Assembly: GCA_002926195.1 (NCBI GenBank)
Contig: MZXQ01000008.1
Location: forward strand, 20,017 to 48,038
Length of the DNA stretch: 28,022 nt
DNA from: Candidatus Methanomarinus sp. HR1
GTDB taxonomy: Archaea; Halobacteriota; Methanosarcinia; Methanosarcinales; Methanocomedenaceae
Reading direction: 5' to 3'
Position numbers and translations under genes: made by a program. The notes under the pieces were generated by a model, which worked only from the letters and a program-made list of their open reading frames with translations, had not been told where the DNA came from and searched no databases. Positions 15,390-23,143 of the stretch are shown one piece after another; the stretch's first letter is position 1; the number at the start of each line of letters is the position of its first letter.

Positions 15390-16246
15390 AACTGACTGTA
15401 TCGCACCCGGCCCACATAAGAGAGGGAGTTACTATTAATAAGATCATGTGGAGTAAGATCGCTATACTGTTAGTACTTTCCTTGATCTCAGCAGTAGTGT
15501 TTGGACCAAAAGCACTGGCAGTAGTATTGATAAGTGTACTAGCTGCAGTTCTTACTGAGGCCGGCATTCAAAAATTAACAAAACAGGAATTGACAATAAA
15601 AGATGGAGATGCTGTATTAATAGGATTGATAATGGCACTACTTCTCCCACCAACTGTTGATCTATGGATCCCTGTCGTTGGAGCATTCTTTGCCGTTGCT
15701 CTGGTGAAGCATGCGTTTGGCGGTCTTGGTTCAACACTGTTCAATCCTGCCATAGCTGCATGGGTATTCATGAATATGTCATGGGGAGCACTAACAGGAT
15801 CCGAATCCATACCATATTTAAGTGGATATACGGATCTTTTTATTGAATTCGGATCCGGTAGACTGGCAGAAGTATCTTCTATGGTTTTGATCATTGGAGG
15901 ATTGTATCTAATATATAAAAAATATATAGACTGGCGTATTCCGACTCTTTATTTAATATCAACAATTGTGATGGCACTACTAATTGGAGAAGAACTTTCA
16001 TATGTGATTACAGGAATGCTATTTCTTGGAATATTCATACTTGCTCCTGACCCAACTACATCACCTATCACAAAGAAAGGTAGATTTATATATGGGATAT
16101 TATGTGGTATACTAACAGTGGTGTACGGATATCTTACATATGATTATGTTGTAGCTGTGCTGTTTACTGTTTTCTTTGCCAATGCCGTAGCACCATTTAT
16201 TGAGAAAAATACCTTCCCTAAGCCTGTTAATGAGGTGAGCGCATGA
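15386..16246 (+). CDS. rnfD: Rnf complex subunit D
   Basis: RnfD is a membrane subunit of the Rnf/Nqr family, here 286 aa with eight or more hydrophobic segments. Conserved pieces include KDGDAVLIGLIMALLLPP, KHAFGGLGSTLFNPA, GGLYLIYKKYIDWRIP and PDPTTSP. In many RnfD/NqrB proteins a loop after the NPA segment contains an SGAT-type motif whose Thr carries covalent FMN. The matching loop here reads WGALTGSESIPYLSGYTDLF and lacks that motif, so this subunit may not be flavinylated in the standard way. Coupled to rnfC and rnfG by ATGA overlaps. Confidence 0.95.
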   Translation: MKLTVSHPAHIREGVTINKIMWSKIAILLVLSLISAVVFGPKALAVVLISVLAAVLTEAGIQKLTKQELTIKDGDAVLIGLIMALLLPPTVDLWIPVVGAFFAVALVKHAFGGLGSTLFNPAIAAWVFMNMSWGALTGSESIPYLSGYTDLFIEFGSGRLAEVSSMVLIIGGLYLIYKKYIDWRIPTLYLISTIVMALLIGEELSYVITGMLFLGIFILAPDPTTSPITKKGRFIYGILCGILTVVYGYLTYDYVVAVLFTVFFANAVAPFIEKNTFPKPVNEVSA

Positions 16247-16776
16247 ATAAAGAATATGTTATGGTAATGGTAAAAATAGTATTATTGTCAGTAATTGCTG
16301 CTGTGATATTAGGTGCCCTGTATATACCTACTCAGGCGCAGTTAAAGGTATATCAGGAAGAACAAAAACAGTTATCGTTAAAAATTGTAAATCCTGACGC
16401 CGACCATTTCGAACCTGTCAAATCAGGTGAAGAAACATTATATTACCTGGCATTTGATGCAGGTAATAATTTAATAGGTTATTGTTTCTTCCATGATCAA
16501 CCTGGCTCACAGGGAACGATTACATTAGCCGGGGGAGTTGATACTGGATATACCGTTACCGGAGTGAAGATCATGGCACATTCTGAAACACCTGGTCTGG
16601 GTGCGAAGATCACTGAAGAGTCTTTCACCGGTCAGTTCCCCGGGGTTGCAGAGGATGACCTGATGCTTTCAAAAGACGGGGGAGCAATAGATGCGATCAC
16701 AGGAGCTACTGTTTCGTCTGTGGCAGTGATAGACGGACTTCATGCAGCAATGAATGAGATTAAAGCAAATGAGTAA
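16243..16776 (+). CDS. rnfG: Rnf complex subunit G (FMN-binding)
   Basis: A 177-aa protein with one N-terminal membrane helix (about 8-27) and an extracytoplasmic FMN-binding domain. HSETPGLGAKI (113-123) and DAITGATVSS (150-159) are the family signatures; T156 is the expected site of covalent FMN attachment. RnfG passes electrons within Rnf and in cytochrome-containing archaea is a likely partner of the multihaem cytochrome. Length is normal for archaeal RnfG. ATGA overlap with rnfD; 20 bp before rnfE. Confidence 0.96.
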   Translation: MNKEYVMVMVKIVLLSVIAAVILGALYIPTQAQLKVYQEEQKQLSLKIVNPDADHFEPVKSGEETLYYLAFDAGNNLIGYCFFHDQPGSQGTITLAGGVDTGYTVTGVKIMAHSETPGLGAKITEESFTGQFPGVAEDDLMLSKDGGAIDAITGATVSSVAVIDGLHAAMNEIKANE

Positions 16777-16796
16777 ATTAATTTGAGGAATTTATT

Positions 16797-17417
16797 ATGG
16801 CAGATATGACAATTGCAGGTGAATTTTTTAGAGGAATTGTAAAAGACAATCCGGTATTTGCTCTGGTACTGGGACTGTGTCCCACACTTGCAGTAACTAC
16901 ATCGGTAGAAAACGCTATTGGTATGGCAGGAGCAACTTTGTTTGTCCTGGTCGGATCAAATGTCATGGTATCTGCGCTGAGAAAACAGATACCTCCTATA
17001 ACCCGTATTCCAATGTTCATTATAATAATTTGTACTTTTGTTACTATAATTGATATGGCAATGGAAGCTTACACACCACCATTATATGAAGCGTTAGGAA
17101 TATTTATCCCATTGATCGTAGTCAACTGTATTATCATCGGACGGGCCGAAGCATATGCCAACAGGAATACGATAAAATTCTCTGTTGTTGATGCACTTGG
17201 TATCGGAGCCGGTTTCTTTGTCGCGCTGGTGGCCATCGGTGCGATCAGGGAATTGTTAGGTACAGGAGAGATTGTACTGTTCGGATTAAAATTGATAAGT
17301 ATACCAATAGAACCAGCTACATTCATGATCCTTCCGGGAGGAGCATTCATGACTATTGGTGTATTAATGGCAATGGTAAATTATAATAAGATCAGAAAAG
17401 CCAGAAAGGGGGCATAA
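16797..17417 (+). CDS. rnfE: Rnf complex subunit E
   Basis: A 206-aa membrane protein of the RnfA/RnfE (NqrD/E) family with about six helices. NPVFALVLGLCPTLAVTTSVENA (in parts) near residue 18 holds the Cys-bearing signature of the first half, and INC-type VNCIIIGRAEAYA (about 103-115) the second; in this family such cysteines bind an iron centre within the membrane. GAGG before the ATG at 16797 serves as binding site. Together with RnfA it forms the pseudo-symmetric core of the ion channel. Confidence 0.96.
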   Translation: MADMTIAGEFFRGIVKDNPVFALVLGLCPTLAVTTSVENAIGMAGATLFVLVGSNVMVSALRKQIPPITRIPMFIIIICTFVTIIDMAMEAYTPPLYEALGIFIPLIVVNCIIIGRAEAYANRNTIKFSVVDALGIGAGFFVALVAIGAIRELLGTGEIVLFGLKLISIPIEPATFMILPGGAFMTIGVLMAMVNYNKIRKARKGA

Positions 17418-17420
17418 TAA

Positions 17421-18005
17421 ATGGAAGATAGTTTATTTTCAATTGCAGTAAACGGGATATTTGTTCAAAACTTCCTGCTTGTCCAGTTCCTTGGGCTGTG
17501 TTCGTTCGTAGGCGTATCAAAAGAAACTAAAAGTGCCGCAGGTATGTCAGCTGCTGTGTTATTTGTCATGATAATAGCATCAATAGCTTCATTTTTGATT
17601 TATACTTATCTATTATTACCGATGGGGCTAACATTCTTAACAACAATTAGCTTTATCATCGTGATAGCTTTTCTTGTACAGTTAGTTGAGTTCATTATTC
17701 GCAAATTCAGTCCTCCTTTATACAGGTCACTGGGTATTTTTTTACCTTTGATAACCACCAACTGTGCTATCCTTGGTGTTGTGATACTTAATACAAGACT
17801 TGAGTATGGTTTTGTTCAGAGTGTTTTCTATGGTATTTCAGCCGGCCTTGGATATACTATGGTTATGTTGTTAATGGCTGCTATCCGTGAGAAATCCAAT
17901 GCAATAAAGGTACCTGAAGCTGTTGAAGGATTACCACATGCATTCTTTATTACTACGCTGTTATCAATGGCCTTTGTTAGTTACTTCCAGGTGATCCCAA
18001 CATGA
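17421..18005 (+). CDS. rnfA: Rnf complex subunit A
   Basis: A 194-aa membrane protein of about six helices. QNFLLVQFLGLCSFVGVSKE (about 14-33) and LITTNCAILGVVILN (about 109-123) carry the two conserved cysteines of RnfA, which pair with those of RnfE to hold the membrane iron centre. It starts 3 bp after the rnfE stop and overlaps rnfB by ATGA, so the order is C-D-G-E-A-B as in Methanosarcina. Confidence 0.96.
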   Translation: MEDSLFSIAVNGIFVQNFLLVQFLGLCSFVGVSKETKSAAGMSAAVLFVMIIASIASFLIYTYLLLPMGLTFLTTISFIIVIAFLVQLVEFIIRKFSPPLYRSLGIFLPLITTNCAILGVVILNTRLEYGFVQSVFYGISAGLGYTMVMLLMAAIREKSNAIKVPEAVEGLPHAFFITTLLSMAFVSYFQVIPT

Positions 18006-18823
18006 ACCCGGTAGCAATAATAGGCGGATCTGCCCTGGTCATCGGAGGGATAGGGTTTTTTGTTGGTATCGTTCTTATATGGGCATCACAAAAATTCGCA
18101 GTTGAGACCAATCCTCTTGTTGATGAGGTAATTGAAGTACTACCCGGTGCTAACTGCGGAGCATGCGGGTATGCAGGTTGTGCTGATTTCGGTGAGAAAG
18201 TTGTAGATGGACTGGCACAAATTGATGGTTGTCCGGTTGGCGGTTTTGATACTGCTAAACTTATCGGTGAACTACTGGGACAGGAAGTGAAAGAAGCTGA
18301 GAGCATTTATCCTTTTGTCAGGTGTAATGGCGGTTTAAACTGCACAGACAATATAGATTATGTAGGTATTGAGGACTGCAGAGCGGTTATGATGACATCT
18401 ATTGGTGAAAAAGGATGCAAATATGGGTGTATGGGACGTGGAACATGCGTACGGGCCTGTCCATTCGGTGCAATTGAGATCGGTGAGGACCGTTTTCCGC
18501 ATATTAACAAGAACTTATGCAAAAGCTGCGGTTTATGTGTAGAGGTTTGTCCTAATGGTGTAATGGTTATGGCAAATGACAGCGAACAGGTACATGTACT
18601 TTGCAGGTCACATGATAAAGGAAAAGCCGTAAAAGCTGTATGTGAGTTCGGATGTATAGGATGCAAGATATGTGTAAAGAACTGCCCTGCAGATGCTATC
18701 ACGGTAACAAATTTCTTAGCTGAGATCGATCAGGAGAAGTGTACTAATTGTGGACAGTGTGTTGAGAATTGTCCGCAGAAGTCGATCGTGATGAGATCAA
18801 CTGGTGTTGAGGCAGCATCATGA
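18002..18823 (+). CDS. rnfB: Rnf complex subunit B (polyferredoxin)
   Basis: RnfB is the entry or exit point for ferredoxin electrons. The 273-aa protein has an N-terminal membrane helix (about 5-28), then a [4Fe-4S] domain with C52, C55, C60 and C77, and a polyferredoxin part with cysteine groups at 139-153, 173-183, 214-228 and 247-257, each ending CP. That suggests five cubane clusters in all. Extra cysteines at 108, 114 and 126 fit the archaeal RnfB linker. It is the last rnf gene; the next gene has its own apparent promoter. Confidence 0.96.
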   Translation: MNPVAIIGGSALVIGGIGFFVGIVLIWASQKFAVETNPLVDEVIEVLPGANCGACGYAGCADFGEKVVDGLAQIDGCPVGGFDTAKLIGELLGQEVKEAESIYPFVRCNGGLNCTDNIDYVGIEDCRAVMMTSIGEKGCKYGCMGRGTCVRACPFGAIEIGEDRFPHINKNLCKSCGLCVEVCPNGVMVMANDSEQVHVLCRSHDKGKAVKAVCEFGCIGCKICVKNCPADAITVTNFLAEIDQEKCTNCGQCVENCPQKSIVMRSTGVEAAS

Positions 18824-18831
18824 TATATAAT
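18823..18831 (+). promoter_or_regulatory. TATA box for a leaderless HAD gene
   Basis: ATATATAAT begins at the rnfB stop and is centred about 25 nt before the ATG at 18852. No Shine-Dalgarno precedes that ATG. The spacing fits a transcript starting at or next to the start codon. Confidence 0.5.
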
Positions 18832-18851
18832 TTTTCATAGTATATTTTGTT

Positions 18852-19496
18852 ATGTTAAAAGCCTTTATCTTTGATATGGATGGAGTGCTGGTAGACTCTA
18901 TGCCTTACCATGTTGATGCATGGATAACAACACTTAATGAAATAGGCATCAATATCTCCAAGCAGGATCTCTATGATATTGAAGGATCTAACAATGAAGG
19001 TTTGATCAACCTTGTTTTTTCCAGTAATGGAAGAACGCCCGGGCCTCATGACTATGAAGATCTTGCAAAAAGAAAAAACAAGATCTTTAAAAATATTAAT
19101 AAAATTCATCCTTATAAAGGAATGGTTGATTGCCTTGACCAATTGAAAAAAAAGTACCGGCTCGGTGTAGTATCAGGATCAGATAACAAAATAGTACACT
19201 TAATAATTAATAAGTTCTTTTCTGAAGTGTTCGATATCGTGATCTCAGGAGATGATGTAGAAGAAGGAAAACCATCACCGGAACCTTATCTGAAGGCTGC
19301 GGAAATGCTTGGTTTTTTACAGGATGAATATATCGTTATTGAAAATGCCATACTGGGTGTTGAGTCAGCAAAGAGTGCAGGCCTCTACTGTGTAGCAGTT
19401 GCTTCATATATTGAACCCAAAAAGCTGGAAAAAGCAGACCTGATTTTTAATGAACATAGCGAACTTATAAAATATCTGGGTCATTATCTCACATGA
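18852..19496 (+). CDS. HAD-family phosphatase (beta-phosphoglucomutase-like)
   Basis: A 214-aa HAD hydrolase. Motif I is FDMDGVLVDS (7-16) with the nucleophile Asp and general acid Asp. Motif II is VVSGSDN, and the Lys of motif III lies in GKPSPEPY. Motif IV, usually ED, reads IENAILGVESAKSAG, an Asn replacement that also occurs in related phosphatases. The cap domain follows motif I, as in phosphoglycolate phosphatase and beta-phosphoglucomutase; the true substrate cannot be read from sequence. It follows rnfB by 28 bp but seems to have its own TATA box. Its 3' end overlaps the convergent downstream gene by 13 bp. Confidence 0.85.
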   Translation: MLKAFIFDMDGVLVDSMPYHVDAWITTLNEIGINISKQDLYDIEGSNNEGLINLVFSSNGRTPGPHDYEDLAKRKNKIFKNINKIHPYKGMVDCLDQLKKKYRLGVVSGSDNKIVHLIINKFFSEVFDIVISGDDVEEGKPSPEPYLKAAEMLGFLQDEYIVIENAILGVESAKSAGLYCVAVASYIEPKKLEKADLIFNEHSELIKYLGHYLT

Positions 19497-20962
19497 ATAG
19501 ATACATCACAATATTCATCACCATGACTCAGCAGCTTGATTATCTCAACTTCAGCTAATGATCCGAATGCATATTCAAGAGCACCTTTGAATATCTCCTT
19601 GTGCATATGACATTTACTAGGATCATCAGCATAAGCGCATTCATGAACTGTATATTCCATTGAACTCTTTCGTATCTCCCAACAAGATCTGATCTGCTTA
19701 TCAACTACTTCAAATGCTTTTGTGAACGTTGCAAGATCCCAGTATTTTGATCCGTATTTCTGTTCATGGTGGATCATGATCTGTCTACCTAACCTGCGAC
19801 CGAAGGCCTGTACTTGTTCAAGGAAATCAATGTTGTCAAGTGTTTTAATAAATTTCACGAATTCCGATATCACAGAAGGTACCTTATTGATATTACCAGA
19901 TAATGATATGAATAATTCATTGGTCTTATCATCGATCATAGGAAGGTGTTTCATGTAAATGTATGTACTGGTAATCTCAGGACTATAATTATAACCGCTT
20001 CTTTCGAGAATGCTAATAAAAATATTCTTTATATTCTCCACAGCTTTCATATTTCTAAATCCATGCCGTATTTTGAGATTATCACCTTCAATATATATCT
20101 TATCAACAATACGCGAAGTCTCAGCAACAGTTTTTATAGTATATAGGAATTGAGAAAGAGGCATTTCTTCCAGCGGACGGCTGTCTCCACCTTCAATGGT
20201 GAGTATGGCTTTAGGGATCTTCCCGATCAGCAGATCCTCATAAAAATTCCTGTGAATTGTAACAAGGTTGTAGTTGCTGGCACTATGCTCACTAATAAGG
20301 CGGTTCCAGAATTTAGAATGTGATGCAAGTTCTTTCTCAATATGTACCATATATCCCAGGTTATCTATCAGGTCCTGTATGGCTTCATCATTCGTCTTCT
20401 TTTGTCTTAGTTCGATCTCAAGCTCACCCAGTTGCGGATGTACTGAGATAATGCCCAGACTCTTATATACAGCCAGAAATTTACACATTATTATTGCTAA
20501 AAAATATATGCGTTCTTTATAATTACTATTAAGAGTAATAGATAAACATACAGGATGATCATTATCATCGCAATCGATCATAGTTTCTATGTGCCAGCCA
20601 AAATCCCTGCACATATTATTGACATATTCCTGTAGTTCCGGAATGGTCGTAATACTAAATGGATCGATCATATAATCAAGGGTTTGTTTATCAATAATAA
20701 GCCCTTTTTCTTTTTGTAATAACCAGTGAAAAACAGGTGCCTGGATAATAACCTGATCGTCCTGAATTTCCTTAAGATTGGTTATTAATGACCTGGCATC
20801 ATCAATACTGTCATAATATTGAAGTGCTATTTCTGTAAGTTCAATAGCATCACGAATAGCTGCGCTAAGATTACCATGGTGTTTATCTATCAAAGGCTGT
20901 AATTTTTTTATATAATCAGGTTCAATTGCAATATGTTTTCTCTGTGACACAATTACTATCAT
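19484..20962 (-). CDS. Putative regulator: RHH-like N-terminus with V4R-like C-terminus
   Basis: A 492-aa soluble protein that I do not recognise as a whole. Residues about 8-50 (RKHIAIEPDYIKKLQPLIDK, then GNLSAAIRDAIELTEIAL) look like a ribbon-helix-helix DNA-binding segment. The last 60 or so residues (HECAYADDPSKCHMHKEIFK, GALEYAFG, SHGDEYCDVSIHV) resemble the end of V4R / 4-vinyl reductase-type ligand-binding domains, where Cys and His may bind a metal or small molecule. The centre (about 60-420) is mixed alpha/beta with no motif I can name. Together these suggest a ligand-sensing transcription factor, but that is inference. A TTTATAATA box lies about 20-28 nt before the ATG, so it may be leaderless. 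It is divergent from the USP gene across 154 bp. Confidence 0.6.
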   Translation of the reverse strand: MIVIVSQRKHIAIEPDYIKKLQPLIDKHHGNLSAAIRDAIELTEIALQYYDSIDDARSLITNLKEIQDDQVIIQAPVFHWLLQKEKGLIIDKQTLDYMIDPFSITTIPELQEYVNNMCRDFGWHIETMIDCDDNDHPVCLSITLNSNYKERIYFLAIIMCKFLAVYKSLGIISVHPQLGELEIELRQKKTNDEAIQDLIDNLGYMVHIEKELASHSKFWNRLISEHSASNYNLVTIHRNFYEDLLIGKIPKAILTIEGGDSRPLEEMPLSQFLYTIKTVAETSRIVDKIYIEGDNLKIRHGFRNMKAVENIKNIFISILERSGYNYSPEITSTYIYMKHLPMIDDKTNELFISLSGNINKVPSVISEFVKFIKTLDNIDFLEQVQAFGRRLGRQIMIHHEQKYGSKYWDLATFTKAFEVVDKQIRSCWEIRKSSMEYTVHECAYADDPSKCHMHKEIFKGALEYAFGSLAEVEIIKLLSHGDEYCDVSIHVR

Positions 20963-21041
20963 TAATGATATTATTATAAATATTTATTCATCAAATCTCA
21001 CATTAAGGCTCTTTTTGTTCATTAATACTAAAAATATGATA

Positions 21042-21059
21042 ATCATATATATATTCATG
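21042..21059 (+). promoter_or_regulatory. TATA region of the first USP gene
   Basis: ATCATATATATATTCATG lies about 60-75 nt before the ATG at 21117. Just before the ribosome binding site (AAGAGG) a small hairpin, CTTAAC-TGA-GTTTAAG (about 21091-21106), could touch the binding site; its stem is short and AT-rich. Confidence 0.4.
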
Positions 21060-21116
21060 CCATTTAATAATGATAAATTATACCTCAAAGCTTAACTGAG
21101 TTTAAGAGGACTAAAA

Positions 21117-22040
21117 ATGAAAATCGCAAAAAAGATCCACCTTGTAATTGATAGATCTAAGAATTCCGATAGAGCTACGGATCAGGCCGTAATGATGGCA
21201 AGAAAACTTGAGGCCGACCTTTCTTCATTATATGTGGTAAATACGCATATGTATCAAACCCCGAAAGTGATCGGGGCTATGTTACGGACAGGAAAAAAAC
21301 ATCTTAAAATAGTAAAAGATAATGCTTTGGAAATTGGTGTCAACATTACTTCATCGAGGATTCTTGTAGGCGGCCCGACAAATGATATATTAAAAGATGT
21401 GAAATCTAACAGATCAGATCTTTTAATTATAGGTGCAGGAGCAAACAGTCCCAAAGGCAGTGTTCCTGATAAACTTATTCGTAAAGCCAAATGCAACCTG
21501 CTACTGGTAAGAGGCGATCAGAACGATGGAAATTTCAATAAGATATTGGTACCGATCAATAATCCGGACCTTGAAGCACCATTATTTGCAGTGAACCTGG
21601 CCAAACAGTATAATGCTCAACTGACCACATGTCATGTGATTGATGTAAAAGCAGGACTAACAAAGGAAAGAGTAGTATATCTTCCTGAAGCCTCTAAGGG
21701 CAGTATGGCTCATATACCTCATAGTTTACTTGGTGAGAAAGTCCCTCTTACACCAGCATTGATTGATAAGTTGAAAAATAACATGACAGAGAAAGGATAT
21801 AAAATAACCTGTACAGTAGCAAAGACTGCAAAAGAGGCAGGTATCGAAGCAAAATCAGTTATCTTAAGTGGCCGGCCTTCTGTTGAGATTAATAAATATG
21901 CCACAGAAGGGAACTTTGACCTGATAGTCATGAATCATACAAATAGAGGCAGACTATCGCGGTTACTAACAGGCAGTGTCTCTGAGAAAATCGCCAGGAA
22001 TGCTTCTTGCTCTGTAATGATAATAAATAACGCATCATAA
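21117..22040 (+). CDS. Tandem-domain universal stress protein, copy 1
   Basis: A 307-aa cytoplasmic protein of two UspA domains (about 1-137 and 140-307). Domain 1 starts KKIHLVIDRSKNSD and ends with GAGANSPKGSVPDKLIRKAK and LLLVR; domain 2 starts FNKILVPINN and ends NRGRLSRLLTGSVSEKIARN, CSVMII. The G-S-V segments match the nucleotide-binding loop of ATP-binding USPs, although the first Gly-rich spacing is imperfect. USPs bind ATP or act as stress effectors; no specific role can be read here. The second domain holds a longer insertion than usual (about 185-220). It has an AAGAGG binding site and a paralogue directly downstream. Confidence 0.87.
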   Translation: MKIAKKIHLVIDRSKNSDRATDQAVMMARKLEADLSSLYVVNTHMYQTPKVIGAMLRTGKKHLKIVKDNALEIGVNITSSRILVGGPTNDILKDVKSNRSDLLIIGAGANSPKGSVPDKLIRKAKCNLLLVRGDQNDGNFNKILVPINNPDLEAPLFAVNLAKQYNAQLTTCHVIDVKAGLTKERVVYLPEASKGSMAHIPHSLLGEKVPLTPALIDKLKNNMTEKGYKITCTVAKTAKEAGIEAKSVILSGRPSVEINKYATEGNFDLIVMNHTNRGRLSRLLTGSVSEKIARNASCSVMIINNAS

Positions 22041-22205
22041 AGATTCGTCAAAGACGATTAATTTATATATATCATTCGTATATAATGCATATTAATCCGG
22101 GTGATCTGATCATCATGAAGAATCTGCATAAATAATCACATAAATCAAAATAAAATATCATTATTAAATATATGGAATTAATAAATTCATGGTAGGTAAA
22201 TCAAT
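22041..22205. other. Intergenic region between the two USP genes
   Basis: 165 bp, AT-rich. A small CGTC-AAA-GACG hairpin (about 22046-22056) follows the first stop. TATATATATC and GTATATAATG boxes (about 22064-22088) could be promoters for the second gene, and ATATATGGAAT (about 22169) is nearer. GGTAGGTAAATCAAT before ATG 22206 gives a weak binding site. No gene seen. Confidence 0.4.
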
Positions 22206-23138
22206 ATGAAAAGAAGGATCCAGTTACTGGTCGATAGTTCCCGGGATTCAGATGCTGCAACTGCACAGGCTATAAATATGGCAGATCGCTTCGATTCTGC
22301 GCTTATAGCAACTGAAATAAGAAACAGCCGCAGGTTTGAATCGTATAGGAAAACCGAAGAAGCAAGGCAGTTATTTCAGAATAGACTCCACCGGATCAGT
22401 GACATGGCGCAAGATCATGGTGTTGAAATAAGCGATATGCGAAGTAAAGCTGTAATCGATCAGCCAAAAGATATTTTAAAAATATCACAAAAAATCGACC
22501 CTAATGTAGTGATATCAAGTGCAATGGATGGTAGGTCCGGCGGCCCGGGATTGAGTGATCGTGCAGCAGGATTATTTAAATATTCAAAGTATAATCTTCT
22601 GCTGGTCAAAGACCCGCAGCATGATGCCCATGAATACAAGAATATCCTTGTATCGGCCGACAGCCCGTTTGATATCTCAGACTATACTGCGGAATTTGCA
22701 GATAAATATGATGCAAAACTAACAGCTGTCCAGGTTGTAGACCTGGAGGAAGGCCTTGTTAAAGAGCGACCTGTGTATCTGTCTGATGCTGCAAGATCAA
22801 CTCTACCGGGTATGCCCCGCAAAGGACTGGGTGAAACTATTAAAACCTCTGAAACATTGCTTACTAAAATGAAGGAAAGCGGTATAAGAAAGGCCCAGAC
22901 AATGGCAGATGCTGTTGCTGATGTTGCCCGTGAAAGAGGTATAGATGCAGATACCAAGGTACTGGTAGGCAGGCGGGATGATCAGATTGCACAACTCACC
23001 AAACAGCAGCAGTTCGATCTTTTAATGATAGGATCTAACAGAGAGAATCTCGTCAAACGTCTAATGCATAAGACAGTACCGGAAACACTTGTCCGTAAGG
23101 TTGATAGTTCAGTATTTGCAGTACGGAAAGTAGCTTAA
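22206..23138 (+). CDS. Tandem-domain universal stress protein, copy 2
   Basis: A 310-aa paralogue of the gene before it with the same two-domain plan: domain 1 starts RRIQLLVDSSRDSDAATAQA and ends NLLLVK; domain 2 starts YKNILVSADSPFD and ends SSVFAVRKV. Both proteins share the unusual central piece VVDLEEGLVKERPVYLSDAA here and VIDVKAGLTKERVVYLPEAS in copy 1, showing descent from one duplication of a two-domain ancestor. Glycine-loop residues are less conserved than in copy 1 (domain 2 reads GSNRENLVKRLMHKTVPETL), so ATP binding may be lost. Codons and composition match the neighbours. It ends 5 bp before the convergent RNA ligase. Confidence 0.85.
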   Translation: MKRRIQLLVDSSRDSDAATAQAINMADRFDSALIATEIRNSRRFESYRKTEEARQLFQNRLHRISDMAQDHGVEISDMRSKAVIDQPKDILKISQKIDPNVVISSAMDGRSGGPGLSDRAAGLFKYSKYNLLLVKDPQHDAHEYKNILVSADSPFDISDYTAEFADKYDAKLTAVQVVDLEEGLVKERPVYLSDAARSTLPGMPRKGLGETIKTSETLLTKMKESGIRKAQTMADAVADVARERGIDADTKVLVGRRDDQIAQLTKQQQFDLLMIGSNRENLVKRLMHKTVPETLVRKVDSSVFAVRKVA

Positions 23139-23143
23139 GCATC

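Noticed and set aside
18358..18702. Antisense open frame within rnfB
   Set aside because: Fully inside the conserved polyferredoxin gene in the opposite strand, with no promoter or binding site.
19321..19380. Inactive HAD phosphatase because motif IV has Asn in place of Asp
   Set aside because: The ENA form is found in active-looking relatives as I recall, and the other catalytic residues are intact.
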